64,000 nt of DNA from Muraenolepis orangiensis (Eukaryota; Chordata; Actinopteri; Gadiformes; Muraenolepididae), in NCBI GenBank assembly GCA_027704905.1, contig CM051007.1:23195214-23259213 (forward strand), read 5' to 3'. Below are positions 27,601 to 36,049 of this stretch, piece by piece. Under the pieces are notes generated by a model. It was not told where the DNA came from. It made no database searches and saw only the letters and a program-made list of their open reading frames with translations. Position 1 is the first letter of the stretch. Every line of letters begins with the position of its first letter. Position numbers and translations under genes: made by a program.

Positions 27601-30600
27601 TGATCCTGTGATAAAAGTAATAGCAATGGAATAACATGCTAATAACAAATGTCTTGTCATTCAAGAATGTAGCTTTTCTCTGGTTCATGTGCATATGTAT
27701 GCAGAAATTTATTGTGACAAAAAACATGTTCCTTCTCAGAAATTACCAACCCAACAACAACTCCAACAACCCCAACTACAACAGCAACAACAACTACTTC
27801 TACAAACCCAACGACAACCGCCTCAGTTCCTCCTTCATCCAGTGTAACAGTAATAACTGGAACACCACCAACAACAAGCAACCCAATGGATACTACCAAA
27901 CCATCCACATCAACTGAAACAAATGTCACTGTAACAGCAATAACTGGAACATTTCCCACAACAAGCAACACAATGGATACTAGCAAAACATCTTCCAGTG
28001 CATCTTCTACCAGTCTCATAACTAATACAAATCCACCTACTGCATCTTCAGCTCCATCATTTAGTTTGGTGTTTACGATAATACACATTTTCGAACCACA
28101 ATTATTAGACAAGACCAGTCAACAGTTTAAAGTACTGGAGTTGATTGTTGTTACAACGGTAAGTTTGACACAGTTATGTTCTCGATTTGACACTTTTTTC
28201 TTGACACTTTTTATACAGAATTATTACAATATCTTTTTTAATTATTTTAAATGTGTTTAACCTTTCAATATTTTCTCCATAGTGTAATATAATCTACACG
28301 GCACAGTATGGAATTATTTTTAGCCATACTGTTCTCCTCCAATTCAGGTAAAAGGTCCTTAACATAATCATCCATCACTGTAAATATATCTAGGCCTACA
28401 CATATTTTGTATTGCATTCACCACAATGTGAATGATGTCATACTGCATTCCAAAAGATTAGGAATTCCAGGAATACCTAATCTCTGTACCCCTGTTTATG
28501 GAGAAGCATCCTGCCATTTAATTATAACTGTTGCAATCATAATGATGACCTCTTTTTCAGACCTTCCACTTTTACCCGTATGGAAAATACTGTATCAGAT
28601 GTGGTGCTCATTTTTAATGAGCCAGCTTCAAATCAAAGTATTCCTACAGAAGAGGAAGCTGCACAGACCCTAAGAACAGCAAACATCTCTTCTGCCAATG
28701 TCACATTTGATATGAACACTATTGTTGTCGAGAGTATGTTTTCATTTTATTCTTTATGCATATAAACAAATGTTTTGATAACAAATATATGTATCACATT
28801 TACTATAAGAATACGTAAATAACTGAAAACTAAATTGTGTCTTTAGGAATCAACACCACAACCACAACTGTTTCCCCAACAACTGCTTTGCAATCAGCTT
28901 CCACTTCCACAAACAGCCCAATGGATACTACCAAAGCATCCACACCAACTGAAACAAGTACCACTGTGCCAGTAATAACTGGAACATCTCAAACGACCAC
29001 AACATCCACACCAACTGAAACAAGTACCACTGTGCCAGTAATAACTGGAACATCTCAAACTGCCACAACATCCACACCAACTGAAACAAGTACCACTGTG
29101 CCAGTAATAACTGGAACATCTCAAACTACCACAACATCCACACCAACTGAAACTACTGCTACTGTAATAGTCATAACTGGAACATCTCCCATGACAAGCA
29201 ACCCAATGGATACTACCAAAGCATCCACACCAACTGAAACAAGTACCACTGTGCCAGTAATAACTGGAACATCTCAAACTACCACAACATCCACACCAAC
29301 TGAAACAAGTACCACTGTGCTAGTAATAACTGGAACATCTCAAACTACCACAACATCCACACCAACTGAAACAAGTACCACTGTGCCAGTAATAACTGGA
29401 ACATCTCAAACTACCACAACCTCCACACCAACTGAAACAAGTACCACTGTGCCAGTAATAACTGGAACATCTCCCATGACAAGCAACCCAATGGATACTA
29501 CCAAAGCATCCACACCAACTGAAACAAGTACCACTGTGCCAGTAATAACTGGAACATCTCAAACTACCACAACATCCACACCAACTGAAACAAGTACCAC
29601 TGTGCCAGTAATAACTGGAACATCTCAAACTACCACAACATCCACACCAACTGAAACAAGTACCACTGTGCCAATAATAACTGGAACATCTCAAACTACC
29701 ACAACATCCACACCAACTGAAACAAGTACCACTGTGCCAGTAATAACTGGAACAACTCAACGACCAACATCCACACCAACTGAAACTACTGCTACTGTAA
29801 TAGTCATAACTGAACATCTCCATGACAAGCAACCCAATGGATACTACCAAGCATCCACACCAACTGAAACAAGTACCACTGTGCCAGTAATAACTGGAAC
29901 ATCTCAAACTACCACAACATCCACACCAACTGAAACTACTACCACAACATCTTCCAGTGCATCTTCTACCAGTCTCATAACTAATACAAATCCACCTATT
30001 GCATCTTCAGCTCCATCATTTAGTTTGGTGGTTACGATAATACACATTTTCGAACCACAATTATTAGACAAGACCAGTCAACAGTTTAAAGCACTGGAGT
30101 TGATTGTTGTTACAACGGTAAGTTTGACACAGTTATGTTCTCGGTTTGACACTTTTTTCTTGACACTTTATATAAAGAATTATTACAATATCTTTTTTAA
30201 TTATTTTAAATGTGTTTAACCTTTCAATATTTTCTCCATAGTGTAATATAATCTACACAGCACAGTATGGAATTCTTTTTAGCCATACTGTTCTCCTCCA
30301 ATTCAGGTAAAAGGTCCTTAACATAATCATCCATCACTGTAAATATATCTAGGCCTACACATATTTTGTATTGCATTCACCACAATGTGAATGATGTCAT
30401 ACTGCATTCCAAAAGATTAGGAATTCCAGGAATACCTAATCTCTGTACCCCTGTTTGTGGAGAAGCATCCTGCCATTTAATTATAACTGTTGCAATCATA
30501 ATGATGACCTCTTTTTCAGACCTTCCACTTTTACCCGTATGGAAAACACTGAATCGGATTTGGTGCTCATTTTTAATGAGCCAGCTTCAAATGAAAGTAT

Positions 30601-33498
30601 TCCTACAGAAGAGGAAGCTGCACAGACCCTAAGAACAGCAAACATCTCTTCTGCCAATGTCACATTTGATATGAACACTATTGTTGTCGACAGTATGTTT
30701 TCATTTTATTCTTTATGCATACAAACAAATGTTTTGATAACAAATATATATATCACATTTACTATAAGAATACGTAAATAACTGAAAACTAAATTGTGTC
30801 TTTAGGAATCAACACCACTACCACAACTGTTTCCCCAACAACCACAATTACCACTGTGCCAGTAATAACTGGAACATCTCAAACTACCACAACATCCACA
30901 CCAACTGAAACTACTGCTACTGTAATAGGCATAACTGGAACATCTCCCATGACAAGCAACCCAATGGATACTACCAAAGCATCCACACCAACTGAAACAA
31001 GTACCACTGTGCCAGTAATAACTGGAACATCTCAAACTACCACAACATCCACACCAACTGAAACTACTGCTACTGTAATAGGCATAACTGGAACATCTCC
31101 CATGACAAGCAACCCAATGGATACTACCAAAGCATCCACACCAACTGAAACAAGTACCACTGTGCCAGTAATAACTGGAACATCTCAAACTACCACAACA
31201 TCCACACAAACTGAAACTACTGCTGCTGTAATAGTCATAACTGGAACATCTCCCATGACAAGCAACCCAATGGATACTACCAAAGCATCCACACCAACTG
31301 AAACAAGTACCACTGTGCCAGTAATAACTGGAACATCTCAAACTACCACAACATCCACACCAACTGAAACAAGTACCACTGTGCTAGTAATAACTGGAAC
31401 ATCTCAAACTACCACAACATCCACACCAACTGAAACAAGTACCACTGTGCCAGTAATAACTGGAACATCTCAAACTGCCACAACATCCACACCAACTGAA
31501 ACAAGTACCACTGTGCCAGTAATAACTGGAACATCTCAAACTACCACAACATCCACACCAACTGAAACTACTGCTACTGTAATAGTCATAACTGGAACAT
31601 CTCCCATGACAAGCAACCCAATGGATACTACCAAAGCATCCACAACAACTGAAACAAGTACCACTGTGCTAGTAATAACTGGAACATCTCAAACTACCAC
31701 AACATCCACACCAACTGAAACAAGTACCACTGTGCCAGTAATAACTGGAACATCTCAAACTACCACAACATCCACACCAACTGAAACAAGTACCACTGTG
31801 CCAGTAATAACTGGAACATCTCAAACTACCACAACATCCACACCAACTGAAACTACTGCTACTGTAATAGTCATAACTGGAACATCTCCCATGACAAGCA
31901 ACCCAATGGATACTACCAAAGCATCCACACCAACTGAAACAAGTACCACTGTGCCAGTAATAACTGGAACATCTCAAACTACCACAACATCCACACCAAC
32001 TGAAACAAGTACCACTGTGCCAGTAATAACTGGAACATCTCAAACTACCACAACATCCACACCAACTGAAACAAGTACCACTGTGCTAGTAATAACTGGA
32101 ACATCTCAAACTACCACAACATCCACACCAACTGAAACTACTACCACAACATCTTCCAGTGCATCTTCTACCAGTCTCATAACTAATACAAATCCACTAA
32201 CTGCATCTTCAGCTCCTCCTACATCTTTTAGTTTGGTGGTTACGATTATGCACATTTTCGAACAACAGTTATCAAACAAGACCAGTCCAGAGTATCAAGC
32301 ACTGGAGTCGATGGTTGTAACAACGGTAAGTTTGACACAGTTATGTGTATTTATTTTCATAAATCGACTTTGTGCTAGTAGTATTTCAAGTTGCTAAGTT
32401 TTTGGGTTTATTTTGTTCTCGGTTTTGAAACTTTTTTCTTGACAGTTTTTATTCAGAACTATTAGAATATATTTTTTAATTATTTTAAATGTGTTTAACC
32501 TTTCAATGTTTTCTACATAGTGCAATAGCATCTACATGGCACAATATGGAAATGATTTTCTCCGTACTGCTGTCCTCCAATTCAGGTAAAAGGTCCTTTG
32601 TATTGCATTCCATTGCTTCACCACAATGTGAACGATGTCATACTGCATTCCAAAAGATTAGGAATTCCAGGAATATCTAATCTCTGTATGTAATGTAATG
32701 TTCATGGAGAAGCATCCTGCCATTTAATTATAACTGTTGCAATCATAATGATGACCTCTTTTTCAGACCTGCCACTGTTACCCGTATGGTAAACACTGAA
32801 TTGGATTTGGAGCTGGTTTTTAATGAGACAGCTTCAAGTCTTCCTACAGAAGAGGACGTTGCACAGACCCTAAGAACAACAAACATCTCTTCTGACAATG
32901 TCATATTTGTTTTGAGCTCTATTGTTGTCGAGAGTATGTGTTCATTTCATTTTTTATGCATACAACAAACTATTGTTTTGATAACAAATATATGTATCAC
33001 ATTTGTTATAAGAATACGTAAATTACTGAAAACTAAATTGTGTCTTTAGGAATCAACACCACTACCACAACTGTTTCCCCAACAACTGCCGTGCAATCAG
33101 CTTCCACTTCAACCTTGGTTGATGTTCGCCTGAAATTCCGCTCTTCTTTTGGGGAGACATTTTCAGCAGCCCTTTCGGATCCCTCGTCACCCGCCTTCAA
33201 AGAGCGAGCCACACAAATAAAATCTGGGGTAATTACATTTTGAAATAGTTATACTATATTCCAACATTTTGGAATATATCTATAGTTGAATAGAGATCCA
33301 GCAAGCTCCTTAAGATTTGTATTAGATAATTACTGTAATAATGAGGGTTCCCTTCCCTCCTGTCACCCCCAAAGCTATGTTCTGTTGGTGATAACTTTGC
33401 AAAGCTTTTTTACAGCATATACAAAACAAAAAACAAATGTCTGGGGAGACTATAAAACAATGTTTTATAGAGTCTGAAAGCTCTACCATATAGCTGAA

Positions 33499-33540
<42 letters not shown>

Positions 33541-35844
33541 GTGATATTTTTTAATAGCGACCCAAGGCACTTGGTTTGAACTTGAAATGACCAAACTCTT
33601 GTTGTTTTCTTCTGTGCAGCTCGAACCTTTCTACAAATCAGCATTTACTTCATTTGATAGCTTGGAAGTGACAGAGTTCAGGTACTGTATCCAGCTTTGG
33701 GGTTAAGGAAAATAAAAGCATGCTATTATATTACAAGCAAATGTGACTTACTAAAAGTGTTCACTATTCAACCATCATCAATTGATGTGGACAATGGTAC
33801 TATGTTTAACTGTGTTTTACAAAACAAAACATAATTTGTACTTTCCCATACACTTGTAATAATGTAGTTTGGCATGGTTCTCATACACTTCAGAAACCCA
33901 ACTTTCAAAGAAATGATGTGATGTTAAAATTATTCAACCATTTTTTTTTCTAGGAGTGGATCAATCGTCAACATACTCCTCATGAAGTTCACTACAGCTC
34001 CTAATAGTAAACAGATTGCAGATGTTCTGATCGAAGCCGCAAAAACCATCACAGAGTTTCACATTGACACCAGTTCTATTTCAGTTAATAACATAGGTAA
34101 GATATGCTGAAACATGTAAAAATAAGATCTGGAATTGAGATGTGTGTCTGTCTGATTGTGTGAGGCGAGCAGTAGGTTTTGAAGTTATCTCCGACAACAA
34201 ATGAGACAATGACACCCCCCTTTTACACAAATACTACAAACATAGCAGAGCAAACCAGCATGAGGGCGCGTTAGCAACATGGGTATTTAATAAGGTTAGC
34301 CTAGTGAAGACTAGAAATGGCAGTTGTTTCCGGTCAGAACAAACTGATGCCAAAAACGCACACAAAAAGGATGTACTGTCAGTGAGCCACGAATGTTTCT
34401 AGTTCATATCTTGAAACTTTGAAAATTTATACAAATCATTTGCTGTTGATTATTCCAACTGAGGTAGCCCTCTTTGTTTGTGTAACATTATAACAGAGAG
34501 TGCATGTGTGATGTATGCTGAAGGCTTGGCAGCATTGACTTGACTGGCAGGATACATAGGGTTAGGACAATAGGAAATCCAGAAGCACTGATGTCATGGG
34601 ATAAGTCAACGGGGTGTTACAACCCAAATGCAGCACACACGGGAAACCAGGAATAGTCTGTGATATTTTAATATAAATATCACAGGTGAGCAGGTACAAG
34701 GCAAACCAGAATGGAGAGTACGATGTCCACACAGACAAACCAGGAAGTGGCCGGCAGAAGCGTAGCCGAAGTCAGGCAGAGGATCGGGAACCAGGCAGGG
34801 CAGGTAGATCGGGGACAAGCTGGTTCGGGGGAAACAGACTAAACAAGGCAGGTCCAAGGCAGGTCCAAGGCAGGTCCAAGGCAGGCAGGGTCGGGAAACA
34901 GGTGAGATGGGCAGGGCCAAGGCAGGCAGGGTCTGCAACGGGAATCAGTCCATGGATCATCTCTGGAGAGTCTGGCATAAATCGAGAACAATCTGGCAAT
35001 AAGTGAGTGAACAGGGGGAGACTTATACACTAGCCTGATTGGTAATGCGCCACAGCTGCGGTCAAAAAACGAACGAGGGGGCGTGGCTATTCGGTAGAGT
35101 GTAGTGGGAGAGAGAAGACTGGAATGCAGACGGTAGTGGAAGCGTGGTGACAGGAATGCGGAACATGATCAGGGGACGTGGCTATCTGGTCGAGTGCAGT
35201 GAAAAAGTGGTGACAGGAATGTGGAACATGATCAGGGGACGTGGCTATCTGGTCGAGTGCAGTGGAAGCGTGGTGACAGGAATGCGGAACATGATCAGGG
35301 GACGTGGCTATCTGGTCGAGTGCAGTGGAAGCGTGGTGACAGGAATGCGGAACATGATCAGGGGACGTGGCTATCTGGTCGAGTGCAGTGGAAGCGTGGT
35401 GACAGGAATGCGGAACATGATCAGGGGGCGTGGCTATCTGGTCGAGTGCAGTGGAAGCGTGGTGACAGGAATGCGGAACATGATCAGGGGGCGTGGCTAT
35501 CTGGTCGAGTGCAGTGGAAGCGTGGTGACAGGAATGCGGAACATGATCAGGGGGCGTGGCTATCTGGTCGAGTGCAGTGGAAGCGTGGTGACAGGAATGC
35601 AGACTGTGACAGGATAGGTGAATGGATGATTGAATAGAGGGATGGATTGAATGAGTGAGCAACTAATCATTATTAGTTACATTGTATCTACCCTTCTTCA
35701 AAGTATTTTTGAGTAACACACATTTTACTCTTTCCTACAGAGACACAGCCAGGTGCAAGCGGGTCAAGTGGAATAAATAAAAGCAGTACCTTAATGACAA
35801 CTTTGATGGCACTTCTCCCATGGCTACTCAAGCTAATAATATAA
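635..35844 (+). CDS. Giant tandem-SEA-domain mucin, 3' part of gene (N-terminus lost in gap)
   Basis: This is one multi-exon gene assembled from consistent splice sites and phases. From the gap onward it encodes 22 near-identical SEA cassettes, three older SEA cassettes with long Thr/Ser/Pro mucin exons, a last SEA domain, and a hydrophobic C-terminus ending at TAA 35842-35844. Exons past the array are 27740-28158, 28283-28347, 28561-28733, 28847-30117, 30242-30306, 30520-30692, 30806-32325, 32521-32585, 32767-32933, 33050-33228, 33620-33681, 33954-34096 and 35741-35844. All use GT-AG and join in phase. SEA domains are extracellular modules of heavily O-glycosylated surface proteins, so a surface mucin or glycocalyx role is inferred. 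Signal peptide and 5' exons are not visible. I do not assign an orthologue; MUC16 is the closest architectural parallel. Two frameshifted exons (19505, 21452) would break the reading frame if real. Confidence 0.85.
1325..2421 (+). CDS. Archetype SEA module (exons 1325-1560, 1893-1957, 2252-2421)
   Basis: This is one complete domain read across three exons. Exon A (phase 1 in, phase 0 out) begins at CAG|AA. It encodes about 45 residues of Thr/Pro/Ser linker, then the first SEA strand and helix (SFTLEVTTSAQFNTDL, then SAEYQQLASTVIMV). Exon B encodes CDGIF through VVAF and ends on split codon AG|T. Exon C encodes SSTGNATVEVQLVFNET through FDSDSIVVK and ends one base into the next Glu codon. The F...SF / L..A / FD..SI.V pattern is typical of SEA. 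The turn where cleaving SEA domains have G-S-[VI]-V reads G-N-A-T-V, so self-cleavage is not expected. There are four N-glycosylation sequons (NQT, NAT, NET, NTT) and exactly one Cys per module, at the start of exon B. Confidence 0.85.
19505..19568 (+). pseudogene. Exon B of the 16th cassette with a 1-base deletion (GGG to GG)
   Basis: This copy is 64 nt instead of 65 because the GGG after GCGAT is GG. In the normal phase the shift gives TAA at 19520-19522, six codons into the exon. The splice sites are intact. Skipping only this exon would not restore frame, because its normal length is not a multiple of three. The deletion lies in a homopolymer, so an assembly or consensus error is a serious alternative to a real mutation. 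Confidence 0.8.
21452..21686 (+). pseudogene. Exon A of the 17th cassette with a 1-base deletion (CCCC to CCC)
   Basis: This copy is 235 nt instead of 236. The run CAACCCCAAC of its sisters reads CAACCCAAC near 21480-21485. The shifted frame reaches TAA at 21520-21522 inside the Thr-rich linker. Everything else matches the neighbours. It is the second coding homopolymer deletion within 2 kb; a third, intronic one (AAAAA to AAAA) lies near 23430. The clustering favours local consensus error, but a real null cassette cannot be excluded. Confidence 0.8.
27740..28158 (+). CDS. Transition exon: array-type start fused to mucin-type linker and older SEA start
   Basis: The first ~65 bases match exon A of the array. 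The exon then changes to the sequence type of the downstream cassettes (VTVITGT and SNPMDTTK blocks) and ends with a SEA start (FSLVFTIIHIFEPQLLDKTS). Length 419 nt, phase 1 in and phase 0 out, so it is compatible with both neighbours. It marks the boundary between the young homogenized array and the older 3' cassettes, and looks like the product of unequal recombination inside the exon. Confidence 0.8.
28283..28733 (+). CDS. Older SEA cassette 23, exons B and C (28283-28347, 28561-28733)
   Basis: Exon B is again 65 nt and starts with a Cys codon (CNIIYTAQYG), ending on split AG. Exon C is 173 nt (RPSTFTRMENTVSDVVLIF, EEEAAQTLRTANIS, FDMNTIVVE). Phases match the array, but the protein is clearly diverged from it. 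The cleavage turn lacks G-S-[VI]-V. Introns differ from those of the array units, so this cassette predates the array expansion. Confidence 0.82.
28847..30117 (+). CDS. Large mucin-domain exon with 22-residue Thr-rich repeats, then SEA start
   Basis: This single 1271-nt exon (423 codons plus 2 nt) opens with INTTTTTVSPTT. It then carries many copies of a 66-nt repeat encoding TSTTVPVITGTSQTTTTS followed by TPTE, mixed with a SNPMDTTKASTPTE variant. It ends with a SEA start (FSLVVTIIHIFEPQ). The Thr/Ser/Pro density is that of a densely O-glycosylated mucin domain. Near 29812, 29820 and 29848 three single-base losses relative to sister repeats change 13-14 residues locally and together restore the frame. 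Confidence 0.85.
28921..29945 (+). repeat. 66-bp coding VNTR, first mucin block
   Basis: The unit is 66 bp (22 codons), built around ACTGTGCCAGTAATAACTGG and CCACAACATCCACACCAAC. Variant units carry the SNPMD segment or GCTACTGTAATAGTC in place of ACTGTGCCAGTA. The tract is a length-variable mucin repeat inside one exon, so copy-number changes stay in frame. Confidence 0.9.
30242..30692 (+). CDS. Older SEA cassette 24, exons B and C (30242-30306, 30520-30692)
   Basis: This is nearly a copy of the cassette at 28283, with the same 65- and 173-nt exons, the same phases and closely matching introns. A few residues differ (EFDMNTIVVD-type end, SESIPTEEE start). Together with the long exon before it, this is a roughly 1.96-kb tandem duplication, a larger unit than the 1258-bp array. 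Confidence 0.82.
30806..32325 (+). CDS. Second large mucin-domain exon with 22-residue repeats, then SEA start
   Basis: This 1520-nt exon has the same design as the one at 28847 but a different number and order of repeat units, including several SNPMDTTKASTPTE insertions. It ends with SFSLVVTIMHIFEQQLSNKT and EYQALESMVVTT, the first part of the next SEA domain. The frame is open throughout. It is probably long-O-glycan-bearing stalk, by composition. Confidence 0.85.
30850..32145 (+). repeat. 66-bp coding VNTR, second mucin block
   Basis: Same 66-bp family as the first block, with about 20 units and variants. Block order differs between the two exons, so the repeats have been shuffled since the exon duplicated. 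Confidence 0.9.
32521..32933 (+). CDS. Older SEA cassette 25, exons B and C (32521-32585, 32767-32933)
   Basis: Exon B (65 nt) reads CNSIYMAQYGNDFLRTAVLQF and keeps the leading Cys. Exon C is 167 nt (ATVTRMVNTELDLELVFNET, EEDVAQTLRTTNISSDN) and still ends in phase 1. It is the most diverged cassette with the array layout and is followed by the structurally different last SEA domain. Confidence 0.82.
33050..34096 (+). CDS. Membrane-proximal SEA domain with G-S-I-V cleavage motif (exons 33050-33228, 33620-33681, 33954-34096)
   Basis: The first exon shares the INTTTTTVSPTTA opening of the mucin exons, then encodes LVDVRLKFRSSFGETFSAAL and DPSSPAFKERATQIKSG. The second is 62 nt (LEPFYKSAFTSFDSLEVTEF). 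The third encodes RSGSIVNILLMKF through FHIDTSSISVNNI. It has the full SEA pattern, and unlike the modules upstream it carries G-S-I-V at the strand-2/strand-3 turn. In the SEA family that motif is where the chain cleaves itself between G and S. It also lacks the Cys found in all other modules. By position it would be the release point of the ectodomain. Confidence 0.83.
33229..33953 (+). other. Introns of the final SEA domain
   Basis: Excluding the 62-nt exon at 33620-33681, this stretch is intronic. It holds an (AAT)n microsatellite at about 33499-33537 and nothing else I recognise. Confidence 0.6.
34600..35110. mobile_element. Possible non-autonomous element or dispersed repeat in last mucin intron
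   Basis: This GC-rich stretch contrasts with the surrounding AT-rich intron. It includes three or four direct copies of AAGGCAGGTCC near 34855-34890 and related CAGGCAGGG blocks to 34930. No coding potential is convincing. It is contiguous with the 63-bp minisatellite that follows, and the two may form one element. Termini were not identified. Confidence 0.35.
35143..35600. repeat. 63-bp minisatellite, about 7 copies
   Basis: The unit contains GTGGTGACAGGAATGCGGAA, then CATGATCAGGGGRCGTGG and CTATCTGGTCGAGTGCAGTG. The first copies carry GGGGACG and the last three GGGGGCG. Because 63 is a multiple of three, open frames run through on both strands, but these are by-products of the repeat. It lies inside the last intron of the mucin gene. 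Confidence 0.93.
35741..35844 (+). CDS. Last coding exon: Ser/Gly-rich spacer and hydrophobic C-terminus, likely GPI signal
   Basis: The acceptor is TTTCCTACAG. The exon encodes ETQPGASGSSGINKSS, then TLMTTLMALLPWLLKLII and TAA. The last ~18 residues are hydrophobic, preceded by small residues (G, S, N) suited to an omega site. No basic cytoplasmic tail follows. This fits a GPI-attachment signal better than a type I anchor with a tail, although a very short transmembrane end is possible. Confidence 0.7.
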
Positions 35845-36033
35845 CTTGGATGTTCACTGAAGACAAACCCAAAACAACACATAATAACCAAATTAACCAT
35901 AAAGAAACAATATATAATTATTAAAAAAATATAAATAATGAATATATATCACTACATTAATTACTATTTTAATCAACCGTATAATGTTTTACTAAACCAA
36001 GATGTCATGCACTTTGCTTTGTAAACAAAACTA

Positions 36034-36044
36034 AATAAAATAAA
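36034..36044 (+). terminator. Poly(A) signals of the mucin gene
   Basis: Two overlapping AATAAA hexamers lie about 190 bp after the stop codon, in A/T-rich DNA with no competing gene. A 3' end shortly after this is expected. Confidence 0.6.
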
Positions 36045-36049
36045 TGTAA

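Larger units (their letters stand above)
306..27739 (+). repeat. Tandem array of ~1258-bp units, 22 copies, each a three-exon SEA cassette
   Basis: The unit repeats with period 1258 bp (1257 in three places, each from a homopolymer deletion). Introns are as conserved as exons, so the whole genomic block was duplicated. Exon B (65 nt) starts at 635, 1893, 3151, 4409, 5667, 6925, 8183, 9441, 10699, 11957, 13215, 14473, 15731, 16989, 18247, 19505, 20762, 22019, 23277, 24534, 25792 and 27050. Exon C (170 nt) starts at 994, 2252, 3510, 4768, 6026, 7284, 8542, 9800, 11058, 12316, 13574, 14832, 16090, 17348, 18606, 19863, 21121, 22378, 23635, 24893, 26151 and 27409. Exon A (236 nt) starts at 1325, 2583, 3841, 5099, 6357, 7615, 8873, 10131, 11389, 12647, 13905, 15163, 16421, 17679, 18937, 20194, 21452, 22709, 23966, 25224 and 26482. 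The last copy, at 27740, is diverged. Copies differ by only a few substitutions. Confidence 0.97.

Noticed and set aside
1242..27655. Recurrent open frames on both strands in each 1258-bp unit (62, 85, 87 and 126 codons)
   Set aside because: They run across introns, ignore the splice sites, and recur only because the unit recurs. The real coding frame is the spliced SEA frame.
306..27739. CRISPR-like array
   Set aside because: Units are over 1 kb, exonic, eukaryotic and without short direct repeats and unique spacers.
28894..32043. Long minus-strand frames rich in Cys, Ser, Trp and Tyr opposite the mucin exons
   Set aside because: Antisense shadow of a 66-bp repeat; the repeat length is a multiple of three, so all frames stay open.
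33322..33594. 90-codon minus-strand frame with poly-Tyr
   Set aside because: Translation of an (AAT)n microsatellite in an intron.
35087..35662. Repeat protein encoded by the 63-bp minisatellite
   Set aside because: Open on three frames because 63 is divisible by three, lies in an intron, and has no start or splice context.
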